Below are positions 56,955-64,000 of a stretch of DNA of 64,000 nt, in pieces. Position 1 is the first letter of the stretch; every line of letters begins with the position of its first letter. This DNA is from Clostridium sp. CAG:354_28_25 (GTDB lineage Bacteria; Bacillota; Clostridia; TANB77; CAG-508), in the NCBI GenBank assembly GCA_001915925.1, contig MNRL01000010.1, forward strand, positions 1-64,000, in the 5' to 3' direction. The notes beneath the pieces are model-generated. The model was given only the letters and a program-made list of their open reading frames with translations, was not told where the DNA came from and did no database searches. A program made the position numbers and the translations under genes.

Positions 56955-56971
56955 CCGTAAATAGATAGAAG
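56955..56971 (+). promoter_or_regulatory. CCGTA-type upstream element, copy 5
   Basis: CCGTAAATAGATAGAAG begins 57 bases upstream of the likely -35 of the 57081 gene, the same distance as at 46597. A short GAAGC (56930-56934) to GCTTC (56951-56955) pairing flanks it. Confidence 0.5.
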
Positions 56972-57011
56972 TAAAAAAAATGAAATTAAAAAAAATGGAA
57001 AATTCTATATA

Positions 57012-57040
57012 TTGAAATGAAAAAATTTCTATGGTAACAT
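57012..57040 (+). promoter_or_regulatory. Probable promoter of the 57081 gene
   Basis: TTGAAA (57012-57017), a 17-base spacer, TAACAT (57035-57040). Confidence 0.5.
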
Positions 57041-57080
57041 TTTTTTGATATAAACAAAACAAATAGGAGAGGGAAAGGCT

Positions 57081-60000
57081 ATGAAAAAATACATATTTTT
57101 TATAGTAGGCATTGGAATAATTCTAGCAGGATTATTAATTTATAATGTTTACAATGTACAAAAAGAAAATACTAAAACATTTGAAGACCCAGGCTATATC
57201 TTGCAAAGTGCAAGTAGTCAGAGTCAAAAAATAGATAAGTATTATTTCAATGCAGATGAGGAATATAAAATTAAAAATAATCAAAAGGTTATTTTTAAAG
57301 ATACTAGCGGAGATGAAGTTACAACAGGAAAAGATAACTTTATACACTATAATAATGGATCTATAAGTAGTTTAAAGAAAGGTGTATTAATAAACCTTGC
57401 TAATATAGACCAAGATCCAATTACATATTATAGTATCTCTGCAAACCAAGTAGTAAATAAACAAGGTGATAACTACTGGATAAATCATCTAAATGGAAAA
57501 CTACAATTTACTAATTTAATATGGAAAATTTCTGATAATAAATATTTAATAGCTGGAAATGGAATGACAGTTACATTTAATGATGGAACAACTAAAGAAA
57601 TAAATGGTTATTTAGAATTAGAATATTTAGATAATCAAGTTATCAAAATATATAATCAAGAAATTATATATCAAACTATTTCTAGCAATGTGAATTTACA
57701 ATTACCAGATAATATAGAGATAAATCTACAAAGTAAAGCAGTTAGTAAAAATGGTGAAACAAGAATGAACCTAGCTAACATGGTAATAGATTCTGATGAT
57801 AATATAGAGATACAGGAAGAAGAAGAAAAAGAAAGTAAAAATGAAACAGAAGAACAAATGCAAAATGAAACTAGTGAAAATAAAAATGTACAGAATTCAG
57901 AAGATAATGATAAGACAAATCAAAATGTACATTCTAATACAAATGGGGATGGAAGTATTCAATCTGGAGATGGTTCAATAAATACAGGAGAAACAACAGG
58001 AACAGGAGATTCACTTGGAACTGGCTCAAGCTCAGGATCAATTGCAGGTGGCACTGAAGAAGTTATAGAGGATTTACCAGAATTGGTAGCACCAGTATTC
58101 AAAGTTGAGAGCTTTGAAGTAGATTCTATAAGTTTAAAAGCACAGATAACTATAGAAGATAATGAATCAAGATTGGTAAGAGACCCTTATATTAAAATAT
58201 TAGAAAATGCAACAGGAAAAACAGTATATGCTAAAGAAGAAGCATTAGGTACATATAACATTGATATTTCAGTTTCAACATTAACACCATATACAGACTA
58301 TACATTAGTAATTGAATCAGGATATGATGTAGATGGAATAACTTATACCAAAAATTTTGTATATAAAATATTTAAAACTAAGAGTGTAGGAATATCTTTT
58401 GAAAAAGATGTATTTACAAATAATTCTTTAAAATTCAAAATAACAGTAGATTCAGATTCAAAAGTAAAAAGTGCACAACTATCATTAGTGTCTCAATCTG
58501 GATCAATAGATCAGACATATGAAGTAGGAAATGGAACAACAGAAGGGTCAACAGCAGAATTTATAGGGCTACTTTCAAATACAGATTATACTATTAAATT
58601 AACAAATGTCTTATATGACGGACAAATAATATCTAATGGATTTGAACAAGAGAAAACTTTTAAAACACTAAAAAATAAACCGGAAATTAGTGGCCCTGAT
58701 TTTGAAATGGATAAAAGAACATCAACATTTACATTAAAGTTATTAAATTCAACCGATACAGATAATGGTATAGAGAAATATAGATACGAAATATATGATA
58801 CAAGAATAAGCTTAGATGAAGGAACTCCTGTATATACTAGAGAAGTAGCAAATAAAGAAGATATTGTCGTAAACGTAGATGAAAAAGTCTTATTCAGAGG
58901 AGTACCTTATACATTTAAAGTTATAGCAGTATTTAATGATAATGAAAAAACTGTTGAATATGAAAGCGAATATAGTGATGTTATGAAATTAGACGGTGTG
59001 GCATTTCCAACAGTAAGATTTGAAAAAGAAACTATAACATATGAAAGAATACAAGGAAAATTAATAATTGAGGACCCAAATAATACTATTAGTAATGATG
59101 AAACAAACAAATTAATAATAACTTATACAGATTCAACAGGATATACAAGACAAATCATTTATCAAGGCGGATTAACAATTCCTATAGATGTTAATGACTT
59201 AAGAAGTAATGAAACTTATAAATTTAGAATATATACAACAATAGACTTAAAAGATGATAACGATCCAATAGATGAATGTTATATTGGTGGTGCTATTATA
59301 AGAACATTAAATCCAGATCCTTTAATAGGAACGTTTATACAAGACACAGAAGATACAAAAAATGCATTTAAAGTAAACTTTAATTTGAAAAAGCTAGTAA
59401 CAGATACGAGTGGAAGTATAGATACAAATAATCCAGATGATCCAACATTGCAAGACTTAGAGGCAAAAACACTTGCTAATTTAGAGTTTAGAATATATGC
59501 AGGACAACCAATTCAAAATGGAGATGGAACGGTTTCTATGCCAGGAACTCCAATAAGGACTGTAAAAATAAAAGATGAATATGCACAGGATCCATATGCA
59601 AGTAAAATAAAAGAAGATTATTATGATAATGTAAAAACAATAACACCTTCATTTTTTGGTGCAGATAATAAAGATTTTAAGGATTTAAAATATACAATTC
59701 AAGTTTTAAATGCAACTGACTACACATATGGTGGAGGAAATACAATTCCGTTAGTAGAAGGGTTAGGAAACAGTTATTGTGTTATAACTTCAACCGGATA
59801 TGTTCCTGATTATCCAGATGAACAAGAAAAAGCTATAGATGTAACAACAATCAGAAACCGTGATAAAGAAGAATCTAGAACAGAATTAGATGCAGAAACA
59901 GTAGTTGGATATAAAGTGCAAGCAAGATATGATAACAGCCAAAATTATGCAACAAAAGTAATATATACAATGATTGACAGTGTAACAGGAGAAGCAATTT

Positions 60001-62534
60001 CAAGCCAGGAATTAGATGTAAGAGAAGACGGAATTATACCTTCAGCAACTTTTGATATTAGTGATGGTACAAAATATGGAATACAAGATACAGATGAAGC
60101 AAGAAGAGGTAACACATATTATTTTACATATAAAGTATACTTGGATTTGAATCATGACGGCGAAGGCGAAACGGAATGGCCTTTAGTAGAAGATGGAGTT
60201 ACGCTAAAATCTGAAGAGGTAACACCAAGCAAACAATCACCAAGAATTATTATGTATCCATCAATTTCTAATGAAAATTCAGTAACTTATAAGTATAAAT
60301 GTGCAGATATTGATAATGCTTTAGAAAAGAATGAGTTTACAGCATATATTAATTCAACAAACAAAAAAGATATTAAAGCAATTAATGCTAATACAGAAAA
60401 TGTATTTGAAGAAATAACTTTTGAAAATCTAATAACAGGTAATTTGGAAATAAGGACAGTTCAAAGAACTGTAAAAACAGAAAATACAGAAGATATTTTA
60501 TTAGCATACCAATATTTTGAAGGTAAAACTAATATATCAGATGTAAAATATTCAGTAGAATTAGATGTAAATAGTGTAAATATTACTATTTCAGGAGATG
60601 AAGAAAAGATAAACAGGATAGTTGCAGTGAAGGTTGCTTTTACAGATACTGCTACACAAAAAATAACAATAGTTAAGGATTTAAATAAAGTAAATAACAA
60701 AATGTTATCAATAAGCCTTAATAATATAGCAGATTTATTAAATAAAGAAACAAGAGTAACAGTTGCAGCCTATTATGATACAGGGGTTACAGGATATGAT
60801 ACACAGAGTCAATATGTAGCTTATCAAAAATCATATAAGTCTGGAGAAGATATTTATTACTATTCAATTAATAAAGAAGGTAATATAGTACCTACAACAA
60901 CAATAAGTGCTAATATGTTTAAGTCAACAATTCAAGATAGTAATAGCAATACAATAAGAACATACAGAATATCAAATCCTATAGATAATAAATCTGAAAA
61001 CTTCAATTTAAATTATTCAGAAAATGGATTTAAATATCAAAATGATGTAGTATTGCAAAAAGAAATAGATCTTCAGGAGTTAGTAGTAGATGGAAGTAAT
61101 ATAATTAACTTTGATTTAATAATTCCATCAATTAGCTTGTTAAAAGAAGATAGTACAAGCGAATTAGATATTTATGAAGAGCTAGACAGAGTTAAATTTA
61201 ATGCAAATATAACCAATAATGAAAATATTGAAATTCAAGATAATAAAATAATAGTTGAATTATGGCAAACAGACGAAAATTTAGGAAATAGTCAAAAAGT
61301 AAAAGACATAGAAATACCATTAGATAAATTTAATGAAACAATTGAAATAGATGGGCTAGAACCAAAAGCTTACTATTACATAAGATTTAAGGCTTTAATT
61401 AGAAACAAGACTGGTTCAGAAGAATTTATAGAAAAATACTTATATGACACAGATTTTGATACAGTAGGTAAATATTATTATTTTTCTACATTAGCTAATG
61501 TAAGTGTAGAAAATATAAGTGTAATTTATGAGGCAAAATCATATCAAGATAAAAATTTAAAAATTAATTATACCCTAGATAAAGTATTAGGATATCAAAA
61601 GGTAAGACATAGAATTTATAAATGGAACAATGAAACTCAAGATTATACAGACTTTATGCTAGAATTCTATGATGATTTGCCAAAAGAAATTATGGAAGAG
61701 CTTGTTAACGTAAATCCTGGAAGTGAATTTACTTTCGGAACAAGATACAAAATATTTATTACACCTATTGCAGAAATAAATAATAATGGAGAGCAAAAAG
61801 AAATTGAGCTAGGAACAAGCGAAAAAGAATTTTACTTAAATGCATTAACAGCCCCTCTAGTAGGTATAGATGGCTATCGTATGGACACACAAACAGAAGA
61901 TGGAGAAACTATTGTAGGAAATAAAGTTGTGTTTAAAGTTACGATGTATGATAATTCTAGAATAGTTGTAGATAACAAATATACAATTAAAATATACAAT
62001 GAAAGATATGAAGATGTTACTCCAGAAGAATATAAAGTTGAATTTTCAACAGATGACGTAAATAATACATTCGAGCTAAATGATGCAAGTACAGATGAAA
62101 GTTATACATTAGAGATTGCATTTGATTTAGATTATACAAACGATGGAGAACCACCATACACATATAATAATAAAAATACATATACGGTAGAGCCAATAAA
62201 TAAAAGTGGTGTATCAGTAGGAGACATTAAATCTATAAATAATAGTTCAGAATCAAATAAAATAGATTTATTGTTCTATAAGAGTTATAAAATAACAGAC
62301 ATAAGATACATTCAATATTCAACATATAATACTAGTGGATATAATCAAAGTGACACAGAAGAGTTTATACCAAGACTAATACACTCAGAATTAGATAATG
62401 AGGATTACTATGCATTTACGTTAAATAAGAACTTACCAACAGAAGGTAGATATTATGTAGAAATGCAATTTATAAATGAAAATGGCGAAATAGTAGACAC
62501 AAAAAGAATAGAACACATTTATATAAACAATTAA
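57081..62534 (+). CDS. Giant N-terminally anchored surface protein with fibronectin-III-like modules
   Basis: An 1817-residue protein. A membrane helix at about 4-24 anchors it; no C-terminal helix is present, so it is held by its N-terminus. Residues 40-250 form a beta-rich domain (QKVIFKDTSGDEVTTG, ISDNKYLIAG, NGYLELEYLDNQVIKIYN). A Glu/Asn/Gly/Ser-rich linker follows (about 250-335). After it come repeated fibronectin-III-like modules with motifs such as LTPYTDYTLVIESGYDVDG, LLSNTDYTIKLTN and LRSNETYKFRIY. The anchoring topology is the reverse of the large adhesins at 1991, 41595 and 46723. AGGAGAGGG precedes the ATG. A paralogue follows downstream. Confidence 0.87.
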   Translation: MKKYIFFIVGIGIILAGLLIYNVYNVQKENTKTFEDPGYILQSASSQSQKIDKYYFNADEEYKIKNNQKVIFKDTSGDEVTTGKDNFIHYNNGSISSLKKGVLINLANIDQDPITYYSISANQVVNKQGDNYWINHLNGKLQFTNLIWKISDNKYLIAGNGMTVTFNDGTTKEINGYLELEYLDNQVIKIYNQEIIYQTISSNVNLQLPDNIEINLQSKAVSKNGETRMNLANMVIDSDDNIEIQEEEEKESKNETEEQMQNETSENKNVQNSEDNDKTNQNVHSNTNGDGSIQSGDGSINTGETTGTGDSLGTGSSSGSIAGGTEEVIEDLPELVAPVFKVESFEVDSISLKAQITIEDNESRLVRDPYIKILENATGKTVYAKEEALGTYNIDISVSTLTPYTDYTLVIESGYDVDGITYTKNFVYKIFKTKSVGISFEKDVFTNNSLKFKITVDSDSKVKSAQLSLVSQSGSIDQTYEVGNGTTEGSTAEFIGLLSNTDYTIKLTNVLYDGQIISNGFEQEKTFKTLKNKPEISGPDFEMDKRTSTFTLKLLNSTDTDNGIEKYRYEIYDTRISLDEGTPVYTREVANKEDIVVNVDEKVLFRGVPYTFKVIAVFNDNEKTVEYESEYSDVMKLDGVAFPTVRFEKETITYERIQGKLIIEDPNNTISNDETNKLIITYTDSTGYTRQIIYQGGLTIPIDVNDLRSNETYKFRIYTTIDLKDDNDPIDECYIGGAIIRTLNPDPLIGTFIQDTEDTKNAFKVNFNLKKLVTDTSGSIDTNNPDDPTLQDLEAKTLANLEFRIYAGQPIQNGDGTVSMPGTPIRTVKIKDEYAQDPYASKIKEDYYDNVKTITPSFFGADNKDFKDLKYTIQVLNATDYTYGGGNTIPLVEGLGNSYCVITSTGYVPDYPDEQEKAIDVTTIRNRDKEESRTELDAETVVGYKVQARYDNSQNYATKVIYTMIDSVTGEAISSQELDVREDGIIPSATFDISDGTKYGIQDTDEARRGNTYYFTYKVYLDLNHDGEGETEWPLVEDGVTLKSEEVTPSKQSPRIIMYPSISNENSVTYKYKCADIDNALEKNEFTAYINSTNKKDIKAINANTENVFEEITFENLITGNLEIRTVQRTVKTENTEDILLAYQYFEGKTNISDVKYSVELDVNSVNITISGDEEKINRIVAVKVAFTDTATQKITIVKDLNKVNNKMLSISLNNIADLLNKETRVTVAAYYDTGVTGYDTQSQYVAYQKSYKSGEDIYYYSINKEGNIVPTTTISANMFKSTIQDSNSNTIRTYRISNPIDNKSENFNLNYSENGFKYQNDVVLQKEIDLQELVVDGSNIINFDLIIPSISLLKEDSTSELDIYEELDRVKFNANITNNENIEIQDNKIIVELWQTDENLGNSQKVKDIEIPLDKFNETIEIDGLEPKAYYYIRFKALIRNKTGSEEFIEKYLYDTDFDTVGKYYYFSTLANVSVENISVIYEAKSYQDKNLKINYTLDKVLGYQKVRHRIYKWNNETQDYTDFMLEFYDDLPKEIMEELVNVNPGSEFTFGTRYKIFITPIAEINNNGEQKEIELGTSEKEFYLNALTAPLVGIDGYRMDTQTEDGETIVGNKVVFKVTMYDNSRIVVDNKYTIKIYNERYEDVTPEEYKVEFSTDDVNNTFELNDASTDESYTLEIAFDLDYTNDGEPPYTYNNKNTYTVEPINKSGVSVGDIKSINNSSESNKIDLLFYKSYKITDIRYIQYSTYNTSGYNQSDTEEFIPRLIHSELDNEDYYAFTLNKNLPTEGRYYVEMQFINENGEIVDTKRIEHIYINN

Positions 62535-62547
62535 GTTAAAATTAGAA

Positions 62548-62573
62548 TAGGGGAATTATAGAAAATTCCCCTA
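62548..62573 (+). other. Hairpin between the two N-anchored surface-protein genes
   Basis: Arms TAGGGGAATT (62548-62557) and AATTCCCCTA (62564-62573) with a 6-base loop and no T tract. It may be a processing or stability site, since the next gene lies 25 bases after it. Confidence 0.55.
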
Positions 62574-62597
62574 AAGATTAAAATAGGGGTGAATAAT

Positions 62598-64000
62598 TTG
62601 AGAGCATTAACAGCAGGAAATAAAAAAAGATTTGCAATTTTTGCACTTATAATAATTACAATAATTATATTATTAATTTTTGGTCTACGATTAGCTTTAA
62701 ATCATGAAGTAGAGGAATATAAAATAGAAAGTAATGTAACTTTATATGATAGTGAGTATGAACCTTTTGAATCAGAAGAAACAGGAATAATTACCAAAAA
62801 ATGGGATGGAAATTATTATTTAACATTGGACAATTCAAAGGAAACGTATAAATTAAATTCAAAAGTGGTAAGTTTTAATGAAACGAATTCAAAGATTACT
62901 TTGTATGGAGATGTATTTAAAGTACTTTTAGATGGACAAGTTGAAAAATATTCAAAAGATACAGAAATAAAGAGTTCAACTGATGATGCATTTTATAAAA
63001 TAGCAGATAGACAATATTTAATTATAAGTAATTCTATAAGAAATGAAACCGGAAGTATATCAACATCAAAATATTTATACATAATTTTAGATAAATCTGG
63101 AAATACATTATTATTGAATAACCAAATTTATGCAAAAACAATTAATCCGATTGTGCTTTCAACAAATTCTTATAAGTTTGATATTGCAAATGAAAAGTTA
63201 ATAGTAGGTAATGATGAAATAGACTTAAAGAAAATAATTGGAAGTTCAAATGAATATATAGAAAAAGACGATAATGACGAAGAAAAACAACAAGATACTC
63301 AAGAGCAAATTCAATCAAATAAGGATAATTCTGAAGATACAGTTGCAGATTCAAGTAATTCAAATCCAAATATTGGCGGAAGTGTTACTAATAATCAAGG
63401 AGGATCAACTGGAACAAGTTCAGGAACATCTGTAGGAGATATTAATGGAGATGGAACAGTTGTTGGAAGTGGAAGTACAAATAAAACACCTTTATCTAAA
63501 AGTGTAAGCTTAAGAGGTGCAATAGCCACATCTTCTTATATAGACATAGAGTATGCTGTATCTGATCCAGAAAATAAATATCAAACTGTATATGCATTTG
63601 TAGAGGGTTCAAATTATGAAAACATGATAGCATTGGACAAGAATTCAACTACATATAGAGTAACAGATTTAGAGCCAAATACAGAATATAAAATAACATT
63701 AGGATATAAAGAAATAACTGAAGAAAATGAAATAGTAGATAATATAGAAGATGTTTTATCTGTAAGAACTACAAAGATAAATGCAACATTAGATATAACA
63801 AAAGTAGCTACAGGTAGTAAGAAAATATATTTTAATCTAAAATTAGATCAAAACTATTCTTTTGATTACGCAAAAGTCGCACTATATGTAGATGGAGTAA
63901 AAGAAAACGAAATAGAAGTAGATATACAAGAAGCTGTAAAAACAGCAGGTTGGTCAAGTTTGCTTAAATATGAAACATATGGGCATGAGATCGCTTTAAA
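62598..64000 (+). CDS. Paralogous N-anchored surface protein, cut by the window end
   Basis: The frame starts at TTG 62598, eight bases after AGGGGTG, and is open to the last base; about 467 codons are visible and the 3' end lies outside. The protein begins MRALTAGNKKRFAIFALIII, with one membrane helix (about 12-30). A beta-rich domain (about 40-230) resembles the first domain of the 57081 protein (compare YKIADRQYLIIS with WKISDNKYLIAG, and YLYIILDKSGN with YLELEYLDNQV). An Asp/Glu/Gln/Gly-rich linker (about 225-290) and fibronectin-III-like modules (DLEPNTEYKITLGYKE) follow. No promoter is evident, so it is probably co-transcribed with 57081. The two genes are tandem paralogues. Confidence 0.85.
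   Translation, partial: MRALTAGNKKRFAIFALIIITIIILLIFGLRLALNHEVEEYKIESNVTLYDSEYEPFESEETGIITKKWDGNYYLTLDNSKETYKLNSKVVSFNETNSKITLYGDVFKVLLDGQVEKYSKDTEIKSSTDDAFYKIADRQYLIISNSIRNETGSISTSKYLYIILDKSGNTLLLNNQIYAKTINPIVLSTNSYKFDIANEKLIVGNDEIDLKKIIGSSNEYIEKDDNDEEKQQDTQEQIQSNKDNSEDTVADSSNSNPNIGGSVTNNQGGSTGTSSGTSVGDINGDGTVVGSGSTNKTPLSKSVSLRGAIATSSYIDIEYAVSDPENKYQTVYAFVEGSNYENMIALDKNSTTYRVTDLEPNTEYKITLGYKEITEENEIVDNIEDVLSVRTTKINATLDITKVATGSKKIYFNLKLDQNYSFDYAKVALYVDGVKENEIEVDIQEAVKTAGWSSLLKYETYGHEIAL

Noticed and set aside
1839..56971. CCGTA elements as cyclic di-GMP riboswitches
   Set aside because: They lack the GACGCAAAGC-type core and lie upstream of the -35 boxes rather than in the leader.
1991..62534. 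LPxTG or related sortase motifs on the large surface proteins
   Set aside because: I looked before each C-terminal helix and found none; the ends are short basic tails after a plain membrane helix.
1..64000. Non-standard genetic code with TGA as tryptophan
   Set aside because: Tryptophan is encoded by TGG throughout, and TGA ends genes (for example the zeta kinase at 51840-51842).

Overview
The window is AT-rich, standard-code (TGA is used only as a stop) DNA from a low-GC Gram-positive bacterium. The evidence is strong purine-rich ribosome binding sites, intrinsic terminators, single-membrane surface proteins with C-terminal membrane anchors, a SpoVB/MurJ-like flippase, and rpoB starting with TTG. 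It fits the Clostridia, probably a gut-associated lineage, but there is no rRNA gene here to place it further.

Layout. 1-1755: the end of a tRNA-Lys gene, a small unknown gene and a secreted M23 peptidase. 1839-10982: a two-gene operon of very large surface proteins (DUF11, SdrD/Cna-B-like). 11070-17408: housekeeping genes (CorA, a small membrane protein, an ABC-F ATPase, a TIM-barrel sugar isomerase-like protein, Tex). 17499-25992 (minus strand): a secondary-metabolite and signalling block consisting of a one-module NRPS with a terminal reductase, an overlapping sensor kinase, an HD-GYP response regulator and a DUF975 membrane protein. A divergent, frameshifted acyl-CoA ligase lies beside it. 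27841-33568: HtrA protease, an unknown protein, the flippase, a membrane-anchored unknown and an SH3/glucosaminidase cell-wall hydrolase. 33715-41452: rpoB-rpoC with a long leader and no rplJ-rplL in front. 41487-50596: two tandem thioester-domain (Cys-Gln) adhesins. 50702-53816: a four-gene operon with a zeta-toxin-like kinase preceded by a small antitoxin-position gene and followed by a zinc-ribbon protein and a PHP phosphoesterase. 53901-56733: a graveyard of surface-protein fragments around an AAA/DUF4143 ATPase with an operator-like array. 56955-64000: two large N-terminally anchored modular surface proteins, the second running off the window.

How it fits together. Much of the window is cell-surface and envelope biology: about 25 kb encodes giant repetitive surface proteins, plus two wall hydrolases, a flippase and HtrA. 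Five surface-protein transcription units each carry a short CCGTA-type element upstream of the gene, which suggests a shared regulon. A second dispersed family, REP-like palindromes whose hairpin arms co-vary (GGGATTT...AAATCCC with GGGGACGGTCC in the middle), sits in at least six intergenic spaces.

The most interesting candidates are: (1) the C-A-T-R NRPS translationally coupled to a histidine kinase next to an HD-GYP regulator; (2) the shared upstream element of the surface genes; (3) the zeta-kinase/zinc-ribbon/PHP operon; (4) the tandem thioester adhesins behind rpoBC; (5) the ABC-F protein with one composite ATP site degenerate.
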